Part shown: positions 38,374 through 47,419 of the stretch, piece after piece
Numbering within the stretch: position 1 is the first letter of the stretch
How the letters are laid out: each line of letters begins with the position of its first letter
Assembly: GCF_011602365.1 (NCBI RefSeq)
Contig: NZ_JAAONZ010000021.1
Location: 26,971 to 90,970 of the forward strand
Length of the DNA stretch: 64,000 nucleotides
Direction: 5' to 3'
From: Pseudomaricurvus hydrocarbonicus
GTDB lineage: Bacteria; Pseudomonadota; Gammaproteobacteria; Pseudomonadales; Cellvibrionaceae
Program-made: the position numbers and the translations under genes
The notes under the pieces: generated by a model
What the model saw: only the letters and a program-made list of their open reading frames with translations
Told to the model about the DNA's origin: nothing
Database searches by the model: none

Positions 38374-40788
38374 ATGAAAAAGTACTCCCGATTTAAACGA
38401 CATTCACTGGCGCTAGCCGTCAGCGGTGTCATGTCAATGGGCGCCACTGGCGTTATCGCTCAGGAGAAATCCTGGGCCATTGAAGAAGTCACTGTCACCG
38501 CCCAAAAGCGTGAGCAGAGCCTGCAAGACGTGCCGATTTCGGTTTCTGCCTTCAGCGGCGAAATGATGAAAGACGCCCAGATTGAGGACTCCAAACAACT
38601 GGCCGTACTGACCCCCGGGATGTCGGGCGACAGTAACGACAGCTTTATGGACTCCATCAATATTCGCGGCATCAGTACCAACGGCTTTGGTATTGGTGCA
38701 GAGCCCTCCATTGGTATTTATAACAATGGGGTGTACCTCGGCCGCACCGGCGCCGCCGTCACCAGCCTCTATGACATGGAGCGGGTAGAAGTGGTCAAGG
38801 GTCCCCAGGGCACCCTGTTTGGCCGTAACGCCTCCGCCGGTGCCATCAGCATGCACACTCGCAAAGCGGACTCCGAGCTCGGTGGCAGTGTCAACTTGGG
38901 CCTTGGCCAGGATGGCTACCGCGAGTTCACCGGTGTGGTCAATGTGCCGATGACCGACACGCTTAACTCCCGTTTTGCCATGTACCATCGCCAGCAGGAT
39001 GACTGGGTTACCAACCTCACCGATGGCGGCAAGATTGGTGGTGAAGAAGTCACCGCCGTGCGCGCCAGCTTTGCCTACACCGGTGACAACCTGTCGGCCG
39101 ACCTGGTGCTCGAGTATGAGGATCGCGAAGTCGCGCCCACCATCTACCGCGCCTATGACGACGGTACTGAATTTAGCACCCGACTCGGACTCTTGGATGC
39201 CAGTCTGACCAACATTGGTGGCAAGGAAGACGAAATCCGCTCCGATGTGGCCAGCAACGAACTGAAAGACGAAGGTGAAGTCTGGGGTGCAACCCTCAAT
39301 CTGGAATACGAGTTGGGCGACGGCTACAGCCTCAGTTCCATCACCGGTATTCGCGGTTCCAACTACACCTATCAGGAAGATTTCGACGGCACCGACACCC
39401 ACCTGTTTAACTGGGCACAGGATCAGGAACAGGAGTACTACAGTCAGGAAGTGCGCCTGAACTACAACGGTGACGGCCCGGTCTCCTGGTTCCTGGGCGC
39501 CTCTGCCTACAAGGAAGAGGTCAAGGTTCGCTACGATCAAACCTACGATGAAGATGCCATGTGTGCGTCATCGTTTGCCGGCGCCTACGCCCCGGAATAT
39601 GCCGACCCCGCCTACGCCATCAGCCAGGTCAGTGACTGTGACTCCCTCTACTATTACTGGTACTACACCTCCCCCGGCCCCGGCATTGGTGAGCGCAATG
39701 ACTCCGTCGATGCCGAAGGCGATTACGAGGGCTGGGGCATCTACGGTGACGCCACCTTCTCCCCCACGGACAAGCTGGACATCACCGTTGGCGCTCGCTA
39801 TACCGAGGACAGCCGTGACTTCCAGACCGCCCTGGGCGGCGAGGATCGCAACTACTTCTGGTACAGCTTCCCGTTCTACAGCTCTCAGCCTGTTAAAGGC
39901 AGCCAGACCTGGGAAAACGTGTCGGCGCGTGTGGCTGTCAATTATTACCTGACCGACAACATCAGCACCTTCGTCAACGTCTCTACCGGTTACAAAGCCG
40001 GTGGTTTCAACACCTTCGATTTGCAATTGCCGGCGGGTTACACCTCCAGCTACGAGGAGGCAGAAGCAGACCCAAGCCTGATTGTGGTCGATGGTGACGA
40101 TACAGCGGACATTGATGGCATTTCCCTGAGCGAGTTTGACGAAGAAACCGTCACCAGCTTCGAACTGGGTATCAAGTCCAAGTGGTGGGATGACCGCATT
40201 CAGATGGATGCCAGTATCTACCAGTACCAATTTGAGGGCATGCACGCGGTCTACGCCATTGACGGCACCCAGATCCGTTTGACCAACGTGGGTGATGCCA
40301 CAGGTGAAGGGGTGGAAGTCAGCTTCCGCATTCTGCCAACGGCCAACCTCGACATCTACTGGGGCATCGCCTGGGCCGATACCTCGCTGGATGACCCGGA
40401 TGCAGACTTCTGCACCCAGGTGGATTGCCGCAAAGGCGCGCAGTTACCCGGCACCATCGACTTCAGCTCCTCACTGGTGGCCACCTACAGCATCCCGATG
40501 AACACCGGTGAAGCCTATGTCACGCTGGAAAACTTCTACAACAGCGGCGCCCCCGGGTTTGGCGACTTCAGTGGTAGCAGTGTGTACGAAACGGAATCCT
40601 TCAAGGAAACCAATCTGCGCATCGGCTTCCGCAGTAACGACGCCTGGTCAGCGACTTTCTGGGTCACTAACCTGACCGATGAATTTGCTTATGGTTCTCC
40701 TGTGGCCGGCGATTACAACCTGCCAGCGCACACCATCGGCATGACGGAACCCCGTCGTATTGGTGTCAGTGCCAGCTATGAGTTTTAA
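38374..40788 (+). CDS. TonB-dependent receptor in amine cluster, copy 1
   Basis: An 804-residue outer-membrane receptor. The start ATG follows GAGAGGAAG. It has a signal peptide (HSLALAVSGVMSMGATGVIAQ), a TonB box region (AIEEVTVTAQKREQSLQDVP), a plug with NIRGISTNGFGIGAEPSIGI and VKGPQGTLFGRNASAGAIS, and a barrel ending GVSASYEF. It lies between a gamma-glutamyl-amine oxidase and a TPR-sulfotransferase, so it may import an amine-containing compound. That substrate is inference from neighbours. There is no STN domain, so it does not signal through the sigma/FecR pair. Confidence 0.92.
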   Translation: MKKYSRFKRHSLALAVSGVMSMGATGVIAQEKSWAIEEVTVTAQKREQSLQDVPISVSAFSGEMMKDAQIEDSKQLAVLTPGMSGDSNDSFMDSINIRGISTNGFGIGAEPSIGIYNNGVYLGRTGAAVTSLYDMERVEVVKGPQGTLFGRNASAGAISMHTRKADSELGGSVNLGLGQDGYREFTGVVNVPMTDTLNSRFAMYHRQQDDWVTNLTDGGKIGGEEVTAVRASFAYTGDNLSADLVLEYEDREVAPTIYRAYDDGTEFSTRLGLLDASLTNIGGKEDEIRSDVASNELKDEGEVWGATLNLEYELGDGYSLSSITGIRGSNYTYQEDFDGTDTHLFNWAQDQEQEYYSQEVRLNYNGDGPVSWFLGASAYKEEVKVRYDQTYDEDAMCASSFAGAYAPEYADPAYAISQVSDCDSLYYYWYYTSPGPGIGERNDSVDAEGDYEGWGIYGDATFSPTDKLDITVGARYTEDSRDFQTALGGEDRNYFWYSFPFYSSQPVKGSQTWENVSARVAVNYYLTDNISTFVNVSTGYKAGGFNTFDLQLPAGYTSSYEEAEADPSLIVVDGDDTADIDGISLSEFDEETVTSFELGIKSKWWDDRIQMDASIYQYQFEGMHAVYAIDGTQIRLTNVGDATGEGVEVSFRILPTANLDIYWGIAWADTSLDDPDADFCTQVDCRKGAQLPGTIDFSSSLVATYSIPMNTGEAYVTLENFYNSGAPGFGDFSGSSVYETESFKETNLRIGFRSNDAWSATFWVTNLTDEFAYGSPVAGDYNLPAHTIGMTEPRRIGVSASYEF

Positions 40789-40840
40789 TGGCTGCTGCTG
40801 AAACCAACCGGTTGGCCTGGCCCTGAAGCCAGCTGACCTC

Positions 40841-40877
40841 AAAAAGCCGGCCTGAATCCCTTCAGGCCGGCTTTTTT
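40841..40877 (+). terminator. Terminator of TonB receptor copy 1
   Basis: AAAAAGCCGGCCTGAA pairs with TTCAGGCCGGCTTTTT around TCCC and is followed by a T-run. Confidence 0.95.
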
Positions 40878-40977
40878 CATTCATGAACCCGCTTTTTTAC
40901 CCCCACCAGCCGGCTTTTTTTTCACTCATGAGAATGCAATACTGCCCCGACGCCCACCGAGACAAAGTGATCCAGCC

Positions 40978-42954
40978 ATGAACCCCCGTGAAGTATTTTT
41001 TCAGGCCTTAAACGCGTTCAAAGCGGGCCAAGTGACGGACGCCGAAAACCTGTGCCAGCAATTGCTGCGCATCAACCCCAATGAGGTCAATTCCCTGCGC
41101 CTGTATGGGCAGATCAGCCAGCAAAAAGGCAATCTGTCTGAAGCCGAAAAAGCCTACCGCCGCGCCCTGCAATTGGCACCCGACTACGCCCACGCCTACA
41201 TGGATCTGGGGCTGGTCTACCGGCAGCAACACAAAAATTTGCCCGCCATCGAGCAGCTGGAGCTCGCCCTCAAACACAACAGCCGCCTGCACGGCGCCAA
41301 GCGGATTCTGTTCGAGCTTTACGAAGCGCAAGGTCTTGCCGATAAAGCCCACAAGCTGGCGCTGGAGCTCGATGCCCGCAGCGAAATCGCCGTGCGGGTC
41401 AAGCAGGCCTATCAGCTGCAGAGCCAGCACCAAGACGCCGAGCTGGAAGCCCTGTGTCTGGACATTCTGCAACAGGATCCCGGCAACCTGGCCATTCTGA
41501 CTCTGCTGGCCGAATACACGGTGTCCGAGCGCCAGGCAATGCGTGCCAGTCGCTTGTTTCAGGCCGTGCTGGATCGCATGCCCGACAACTGGCGTGCCTG
41601 GACCGGACTGGCCCGCGCCCAAATCATTCAGGATGACCCGGACGCCGGACTGAAGAGTCTGGACCGCTGCCTCGAAATCCAGCCCGAGGCCATAGACGCT
41701 TTGATCCTGAAAGCGGACGCCTACACCCGCCTCTACGATTACGACCGGGCCATTGCCCAACTGGAAACAGCGCTGGCCAAACAGCCGGATCACAACCCCG
41801 CCCTGGCACAGCTGGGGCTGGCCCTGAAAACCATCGGTGAGCAGGAGCGGGCCATTGCCGTGCTGCGCCAGTGCATTGAAAACGATGAGCTCTACGGTGA
41901 AGCTTACTGGGCGCTGTCGGACATGAAAACCTTCCAGTTCAACGACACCGAGCTGGCGCAGATGCAACGCATCTTCACCGGCGAAGCCCTCAGCGACAAA
42001 CCCAAGGTCTACTTTGGCTATGCGCTGGGCAAGGCGCTGGAACACCGCAAGGCGTATAGCCAGGCCTTCCAGTGCTACGACAGTGCCAACCGCACCCAAA
42101 AACAACTGCTGGACTACAGCGCGCAAGACAACCGCCAGTATACCGACCGCATCATCAACACCTTTTCCGCCGAGCTGATTGAAAGACTGCAGCTGCAGGC
42201 CCAGTCTGCGGTCACACCGATTTTTGTGGTGGGTCTGCCGCGCTCCGGTTCCACCCTGCAGGAGCAAATCCTGGCCAGTCACTCGCAAGTGGAAGGCACC
42301 CAGGAGCTGCATTACATGCCACGCCTGGCGAAAGGCATGCGACTGGGTTCGGCCACCAGCGATCCCACCCCGTTTCCCGAGGCCATGCAGCAGGTAAGCG
42401 AGACCGAACTGCAGGATATGGCGGCCCAGTACCTGGCCAAATCCGAAAGCCACCGGACTCAGGGCAAAGCGTACTTTATCGACAAGTTACCCAACAATTT
42501 CAGTTACGTCGGCCTGATCGCCATACTGTTTCCCAATGCCAGGATCATCAACACCATTCGCCACCCCATGGACAACTGTCTCGGCTGCTTCAAGCAACTG
42601 TGGGCGATGGGACAGCATTTTACCTACGATCTGGAAGACCTGGGGCACTACTACCGCGACTACCACCGCTTGATGCAGCACTGGCATCAGGTGCTACCCG
42701 GTCGGGTACTGGACGTTCACTATGAGCAGGTGGTGGACGATCTGGACAGCCATGTGCGGCGCTTGCTGGACTACTGTGGCCTGGAGTTTGAAGAGAACTG
42801 CCTTAACTTTCACGAAACCAAGCGGGTGGTGAAAACCTCCAGTTCGGAGCAGGTGCGCAAACCGATCTATCGCTCGGCGCTGGCGTACTGGAAAAATTTT
42901 GAAACGGAACTGGAACCGTTGCGGAAGGTGTTGGGGGAATTGGTCGAAGACTAG
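40978..42954 (+). CDS. TPR-repeat sulfotransferase
   Basis: A 658-residue cytoplasmic fusion. Residues 1-330 are tandem tetratricopeptide repeats, for example LSEAEKAYRRALQLAPDYA followed by AYMDLGLVYRQQ, and IQPEAIDALILKADAYTRLY. Residues about 410-650 form a sulfotransferase domain with the PAPS 5'-phosphosulfate loop TPIFVVGLPRSGSTLQEQI and a later RHPMDNCLGCFKQLW segment. Such TPR-sulfotransferases are common in marine proteobacteria, but their acceptors are mostly unknown. It has its own upstream terminator and probably its own promoter. A composite heptanucleotide array starts three bases after its stop codon. Confidence 0.88.
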   Translation: MNPREVFFQALNAFKAGQVTDAENLCQQLLRINPNEVNSLRLYGQISQQKGNLSEAEKAYRRALQLAPDYAHAYMDLGLVYRQQHKNLPAIEQLELALKHNSRLHGAKRILFELYEAQGLADKAHKLALELDARSEIAVRVKQAYQLQSQHQDAELEALCLDILQQDPGNLAILTLLAEYTVSERQAMRASRLFQAVLDRMPDNWRAWTGLARAQIIQDDPDAGLKSLDRCLEIQPEAIDALILKADAYTRLYDYDRAIAQLETALAKQPDHNPALAQLGLALKTIGEQERAIAVLRQCIENDELYGEAYWALSDMKTFQFNDTELAQMQRIFTGEALSDKPKVYFGYALGKALEHRKAYSQAFQCYDSANRTQKQLLDYSAQDNRQYTDRIINTFSAELIERLQLQAQSAVTPIFVVGLPRSGSTLQEQILASHSQVEGTQELHYMPRLAKGMRLGSATSDPTPFPEAMQQVSETELQDMAAQYLAKSESHRTQGKAYFIDKLPNNFSYVGLIAILFPNARIINTIRHPMDNCLGCFKQLWAMGQHFTYDLEDLGHYYRDYHRLMQHWHQVLPGRVLDVHYEQVVDDLDSHVRRLLDYCGLEFEENCLNFHETKRVVKTSSSEQVRKPIYRSALAYWKNFETELEPLRKVLGELVED

Positions 42955-42957
42955 GGG

Positions 42958-43079
42958 CGAGTGACGAGTGACGAGTGACGAGTGACGAGTGACGAGTGAC
43001 GAGTGACGAGAAATTGTCACCTGTCACCTGTCACCTGTCACCTAGAAACTAGAAACTAGAAACTAGAAACTAGAAACTA
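42958..43079. repeat. Composite of three heptanucleotide arrays
   Basis: Array one (42958-43010) has 7.5 perfect copies of CGAGTGA. After five bases, array two (about 43015-43041) has four copies of CTGTCAC. Array three (43042-43079) has 5.4 copies of CTAGAAA. GTGAC in array one is complementary to GTCAC in array two, so the RNA or single-stranded DNA could pair with a repeated register. It separates the convergent sulfotransferase and cupin genes. Confidence 0.97.
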
Positions 43080-43092
43080 ATATCCTATCTGA

Positions 43093-43446
43093 CTACTCGT
43101 ACACCACGTACATCTTTTTCGCCGTTTCCACGGTGGTCCAGCTGCCGCTGAAGCCCGCCGGGATAGCAAACATGTCGCCTTTCTGTAAAGTGATTTCGTT
43201 GCCCTCGTTATCGGCCACGATCACTTTGCCTTCCAGCATAAAGCAGACTTCTTCTTCGGTGTAATTCACCTTGTGCGTACCGGGCTCGCCCTGCCAGATA
43301 CCGGCACCAAAGCTTTTGTCTTTGTTGTCGTAGCAGTGCCAGATCAACTGCGCCGGGTTACCGGCGAGGATTTTTTCCTGATCCGGCAAGTAAGCCTCCG
43401 GCTCAACCCGATCTGTACCAATGAATTTAATATCGTTGACCGACAT
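43093..43446 (-). CDS. Cytosolic cupin-domain protein (Cupin_3/EutQ-like)
   Basis: A 117-residue protein from ATG 43446 (MSVNDIKFIGTDRVEPEAYL), with GAGGAG seven bases ahead. The cupin core shows GAGIWQGEPGTHKVNYTEEE, VCFMLEGKVIVADNEGNE and LQKGDMFAIPAGFSGSWTTV, ending KMYVVYE. No signal peptide is present. It resembles the exported cupin at 33149, especially in the GDxxxIPxxxxGxW motif and the C-terminus. It is 122 bp downstream of the amidohydrolase on the same strand and may be co-transcribed with it. Cupin_3 proteins are often near gamma-glutamyl amine genes, but the function is unproven. Confidence 0.8.
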   Translation of the reverse strand: MSVNDIKFIGTDRVEPEAYLPDQEKILAGNPAQLIWHCYDNKDKSFGAGIWQGEPGTHKVNYTEEEVCFMLEGKVIVADNEGNEITLQKGDMFAIPAGFSGSWTTVETAKKMYVVYE

Positions 43447-43568
43447 GCCCATACTCCTCAAAAAATAATAAAAATCGAATGAACCCATACCGGCCCGGTA
43501 CACCTCCTGGCCGATATGGGTTACCTGTCTTCTGCCTGCTGTGAACTGCTCCCTGTCCTCTGTTTCCT

Positions 43569-45617
43569 TTAATTCGGTAGTTTGCGCTCGAACACCAGCT
43601 GACCGTTGAACACGGTGGTCAGCACCTGGGTATCACCGATCTTGTCGGCCTGACCGTCGTTCGCCAGCTCGATGATGTTTTGATCCAGGACCGCAAAGTC
43701 GGCTTTTTTGCCCACTTCCAACGAGCCCACGATGTCGCTTTGCTGCAACGCCTGTGCACCGTGAATGGTGTAGGCATCCAGAATGTCATAGATCGGCAGT
43801 CGCTCCGACGCATTCCACACCACATCGTTTTCACCGGCGCGAGTCACCGCCTGTTCAATGTTCACAAACGGTCTGGGTTCACGACTATCCACCGGGGCAT
43901 CGCTGCCTGCCGCCAGAATGACACCGACATCTTCCAGGCTTTTGGCCGGGTAGCTGTACTTAAAGGTTTTGGTGTCGGGGTTGTACAAATCCGCCGTACC
44001 GTCCAGCTGATCAAGAAACGGCGTCACGGTAATGTCGTAAGCCACTTCCGGTTTCACCCAGGCGTAGGTCATGGTCACAAACAAGCCCAACTCACCGGCG
44101 CGTTTGAAATCATTCGGGTCGACAATCTGCGCGTGAGCAATGTTGTGCGGACGATCCGATTTGCCATTTTGCTTTTCGGCATCTTCAAACGCATCAATCG
44201 CCGTACGCACCGCGCGGTCACCAATGGCGTGAGCGTGTACGGTATAGCCACGGGCATCCAGAGCCACAATATAATCGTGAATAAAGCTTTCACTGTGCTC
44301 TAACACACCGTTGCTGTAGACACACTGGGACGCCGCGAAGCCCTGCTCGCTGGCAAAACTTTTGCGCATCTCAGGCGTGGCATACTGATCCGGATTGGCT
44401 CGAACCTGCTGACAAATGTCACTTTCCAGATCCACATAACCGCTGATGTCCAGAGTTTGCGCTTGCGGGTCATAGGCAAACATCGGTTGATGATAATGCT
44501 CTAACTGTGCGGCGTTGGGCAGGGTCGGCGGCGACACCAACGGGTTGCCTTCAATCACTCCGTCGACGAATATTTTTGCTGAGTCCGCTTTGATCAACGG
44601 GTTGTCGGCAAAACTTTCCCGAATCGTGTCAAAACGATTCAACAGCTTGTCAATGTCTACCTCACCGTCGTCATTGGCGTATTCGGCAAAATGAGGAAAC
44701 AGGGCCGTGGTCAAACGGAAGGTTTGCAAACCACTTTCCTGTAAACCGCGGTATAGCGCCATACTTTCCAGCGACGTAGCCGCATCCTGTATCGACGTAA
44801 TGCCGTAGCTGGCCAGTTTTTGTGATACTTTGGGCATTGCCTCCGGCGGGATCAAATCGCCCAGCAGCATGCCCGGGTCAATATCCAGCAACAAACGCGC
44901 GCCTTCATTCAACGCGCCATTGGGTTCCCCGTGGCCATCACGCCCAATTAACTCACTGTACTCGGCAAAATCACGGTCCAGGGTGTCGACATTAATTCCC
45001 ACCACGTCACCAGCCTTGTTTTTTGCCGTTGCCAGAGCCGCGCTGTTTGCCGCCGCATGGTGACCGTCGTTACCCTTCAGGAATATCGGACTATCGGTTG
45101 ATACGGCATCCAGCGCCGCGCGCAAGGTCGGATACTCGTCACTGGGCTCATTACCCTGCGTAAAGGCCCACTGCTCAACAATCAGCCACTCGCCTTTTTT
45201 CACCTCATAACGATTGATGCACTCTTTCAGCACCGGCACCATGTCGGCCAGCGTATACGCCTCACTGTCGAGGTCACAGGCGTCCAACTGAACAATGCCT
45301 AAGGGGTGCAAATGCGCATCGTGCAAACCGGGCAACATCAGCTTACCGGCGAGGTCTTTTACCTGGGTACGCTCACCGACAAAACGCTTTACGTCTTCAC
45401 TGCTGCCGACAAATACAATTTCTTCACCCTTCACCGCAATGGCCTGCGCCAGGGTGTGATCTTTGTCGGCGGTATAAATCGTGCCGTTGGTAAACACCAG
45501 ATCGGCGGGGGTCGCTGCTGCAGATGACTCCGTAGTGTTTTCACCACACCCCAAAGCCAATAACGCAGGCAGTAAAGTCAGAACAGACTTTGTGACTTTT
45601 TTGTTTATGTTCATCAT
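43569..45617 (-). CDS. Lipoprotein amidohydrolase (YtcJ-like, amidohydrolase family 3)
   Basis: A 682-residue metal-dependent hydrolase. A lipobox (LLALGC, C24) at the end of a signal peptide marks it as a lipoprotein facing the periplasm. The metal-binding HxH is H102/H104 in MLPGLHDAHLHPLG, with VHAHAIGDRAVRTAID and ILAAGSDAPVDSREP further on, as in YtcJ-type amidohydrolases. It could release an amine or acid from an amide in the periplasm, which would suit the amine pathway, but the substrate is unknown. A weak operator-like site lies 93 bp upstream. Confidence 0.88.
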   Translation of the reverse strand: MMNINKKVTKSVLTLLPALLALGCGENTTESSAAATPADLVFTNGTIYTADKDHTLAQAIAVKGEEIVFVGSSEDVKRFVGERTQVKDLAGKLMLPGLHDAHLHPLGIVQLDACDLDSEAYTLADMVPVLKECINRYEVKKGEWLIVEQWAFTQGNEPSDEYPTLRAALDAVSTDSPIFLKGNDGHHAAANSAALATAKNKAGDVVGINVDTLDRDFAEYSELIGRDGHGEPNGALNEGARLLLDIDPGMLLGDLIPPEAMPKVSQKLASYGITSIQDAATSLESMALYRGLQESGLQTFRLTTALFPHFAEYANDDGEVDIDKLLNRFDTIRESFADNPLIKADSAKIFVDGVIEGNPLVSPPTLPNAAQLEHYHQPMFAYDPQAQTLDISGYVDLESDICQQVRANPDQYATPEMRKSFASEQGFAASQCVYSNGVLEHSESFIHDYIVALDARGYTVHAHAIGDRAVRTAIDAFEDAEKQNGKSDRPHNIAHAQIVDPNDFKRAGELGLFVTMTYAWVKPEVAYDITVTPFLDQLDGTADLYNPDTKTFKYSYPAKSLEDVGVILAAGSDAPVDSREPRPFVNIEQAVTRAGENDVVWNASERLPIYDILDAYTIHGAQALQQSDIVGSLEVGKKADFAVLDQNIIELANDGQADKIGDTQVLTTVFNGQLVFERKLPN

Positions 45618-45709
45618 TTAAAGTTTCCCAAGAAGAGAGTAAATAGCAAACAATAGAAAACCGTTTCCGGAAAACACCAGAATCAAACAGCACCGGATCT
45701 TTTAAGATT

Positions 45710-45725
45710 CCGAACAGATTTTCGT
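45710..45725. promoter_or_regulatory. Weak operator-like site 3 (amidohydrolase)
   Basis: CCGAAC-AGAT-TTTCGT, the same 6-4-6 layout as the other proposed sites but with more mismatches in the right half. It is 93 bp upstream of the amidohydrolase start. Confidence 0.35.
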
Positions 45726-45879
45726 TGAAGTAACGCTGTAGTTAACATTGAAAGTAAAAATTGAATATCAAAAACGAGCCATCACAGACGACCGCCTATC
45801 TCTCAAAGCATGCACCAACAGGAATACGGCCTGGCATTGCGCAGATGAATTGATTTCATCATTTGTTATTTTATGAATA

Positions 45880-45924
45880 TTCAACGCGCTTATCCTTCGG
45901 GCAGCGGAGGATAAACGCGTTGAA
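45880..45924 (-). terminator. Long hairpin after glutamine synthetase-like 1
   Basis: TTCAACGCG-c-TTATCCT (45880-45896) pairs with AGGATAA-a-CGCGTTGAA (45908-45924), a 17-bp stem with one mismatch. On the minus strand the 3' side continues AT-rich without a clean T-run, so terminator activity is probable but not certain. Confidence 0.7.
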
Positions 45925-45930
45925 AAAACC

Positions 45931-47265
45931 TTAAACGTTCAGCAACAAGTGTTCACGTTCCCAGGAACTGATGACCTGGTTAAACTCTTCATACTCGAAC
46001 GCTTTAACGGCGACATAGGCATCGACAAAAGTATTGCCCATGATATCGCGCAGCTCTTGACACTCATCCAGCAGTCGGGCGGCATGTTCCAGAGTTCTGG
46101 GCACTTCGATTTCGTCTTCGTAGGCATTGCCGGTGGTGGGCGCGCTTGGCTCAACGCCCAGCTTCATGCCCAGGTAACCACACGCCAGAGTGGCGGCAAA
46201 GGCCAGATACGGGTTCACATCGACGCCCGCAAAGCGGTTCTCAACCCGTTTGGCCTGCGACGAACTTTCCGGCACACGAATACCGGTGGTGCGATTGTCG
46301 TAACCCCAATTGAGGTTAATCGGGGCGGCAATTTCACGGGCGTAACGACGATAAGAATTCACATTGGGGGCATAAAAAGGCATCGCCGAGGTGGTGAATT
46401 TTTGCAAACCACCGATGTAGTGACGGAACAGTTCGTTCTCGTTGCCTTGTTCATCCACAAAGATATTTTTACCGGTGGTGGAATCGACGATACTCTGGTG
46501 AATGTGCATGGAACTGCCCGGTTGCGATTCCATCGGTTTTGCCATGAAGGTAGCAAACACGCCGTGCTGCATGGCCGTTTCACGCAGGGTGCGTTTGAAG
46601 GTAAACACCTGATCGGCCAGATCCAGCGCATTGCCGTGCAGAAAGTTCAGCTCCATCTGCGCCGCACCGGTTTCATCAATCAGTGAATCGACATCGAGTC
46701 CCATTTTTTCACAGTGACCGAACATCGCTTCGATGAGGGGTTCAAACTCGTTAATCGCATCAATGGTGTAGGAACGGCGCATTACCTCGGCACGACCGGA
46801 ACGACCAATTGGCGGTTCCAGTTCGTAATCTGGATCCGAGGTTTGTTTCACCAGATAGAACTCTACTTCCGGAGCCACGACGGGTTGCCAGCCTTCTTTT
46901 TCATACAACGCCAGAATACGCTTGAGAACACCGCGGCTCGACAGTGGGTGCAGCTCACCGTCACGGGTCGTGCAATCGTGAATAATCTGAGCAGTGGGGT
47001 CTTTGGCCCAAGGCACCAAACGCATGGCTTTCGGATCCGGGAGCAAGAACATATCGCCGTCATTCACCCCGAGAATCTGGTCAAACTCATCCGGGTAGCC
47101 ACCCGTCACCGATTGCAGCAAAATGCTTTCTGGCAAACGGGTTTCTTCTTTAAAGAATTTATCGGCCGGGACGAACTTACCACGGGCATTGCCGGTCATG
47201 TCCGGAATCAGACATTCGACTTCGATAATGTTGTGCTCTTTTAACCACTCGTTGATGGTATCCAT
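45931..47265 (-). CDS. puuA: Gamma-glutamylpolyamine synthetase-like enzyme 1 (PuuA-like)
   Basis: A glutamine-synthetase-fold ligase that would join glutamate to an amine using ATP. I start at ATG 47265 (MDTINEWLKEHNIIEVECLI), six bases after AAGG, giving 444 residues; a longer frame to 47349 adds non-homologous sequence. Motifs include VAPEVEFYLVK, FMAKPMESQPGSSMHIHQS, RTTGIRVPESSSQAKRVENR and DVNPYLAFAATLACG. It lacks the adenylylation tyrosine region of housekeeping GlnA. It follows the puuD-like gene on the same strand. Whether it prefers putrescine, spermidine or a monoamine cannot be told. Confidence 0.85.
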   Translation of the reverse strand: MDTINEWLKEHNIIEVECLIPDMTGNARGKFVPADKFFKEETRLPESILLQSVTGGYPDEFDQILGVNDGDMFLLPDPKAMRLVPWAKDPTAQIIHDCTTRDGELHPLSSRGVLKRILALYEKEGWQPVVAPEVEFYLVKQTSDPDYELEPPIGRSGRAEVMRRSYTIDAINEFEPLIEAMFGHCEKMGLDVDSLIDETGAAQMELNFLHGNALDLADQVFTFKRTLRETAMQHGVFATFMAKPMESQPGSSMHIHQSIVDSTTGKNIFVDEQGNENELFRHYIGGLQKFTTSAMPFYAPNVNSYRRYAREIAAPINLNWGYDNRTTGIRVPESSSQAKRVENRFAGVDVNPYLAFAATLACGYLGMKLGVEPSAPTTGNAYEDEIEVPRTLEHAARLLDECQELRDIMGNTFVDAYVAVKAFEYEEFNQVISSWEREHLLLNV

Positions 47266-47351
47266 AAGATGCCTTGCTTGGACCTTTTTTGTTGATAAAA
47301 AATTGCTGAAACTGTTGTCAAAAAAATCAGGCGAATCAGAACGCGGCACTT

Positions 47352-47412
47352 AGCCTCTGGCCTGTAACCTCGAACCTCGCCCCTGTAAGCTGTCACCTCG
47401 AACCTGTCACCT
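47352..47412. repeat. Degenerate heptamer-type repeats between puuD-like and puuA-like genes
   Basis: Variants of cctgtmacctcgaac repeat loosely here. The 17-base string cctcgaacctgtcacct at 47396-47412 recurs exactly at 54016-54032, at the start of the array in front of the second FAD oxidase. Confidence 0.75.
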
Positions 47413-47419
47413 GGCCCTT

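Larger units (their letters stand above)
45618..45930. other. Intergenic region amidohydrolase / glutamine synthetase-like 1
   Basis: 313 bp between two minus-strand genes. It contains operator-like site 3 (45710-45725) and a long hairpin at 45880-45924 after the synthetase stop. The rest is AT-rich and shows no gene. Confidence 0.5.

Noticed and set aside
38434..39540. A 368-codon frame antisense to TonB receptor copy 1
   Set aside because: It is a Val/Gly/His-rich mirror of the receptor with no ribosome binding site or motif.
41008..42453. A 481-codon frame antisense to the TPR-sulfotransferase
   Set aside because: The translation is a low-complexity Gln/Leu/Gly-rich shadow; the plus strand has intact TPR and PAPS motifs.
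42958..43079. Heptamer arrays as a possible CRISPR array
   Set aside because: Units are 7 bp with no spacers between them, and no cas genes are near.
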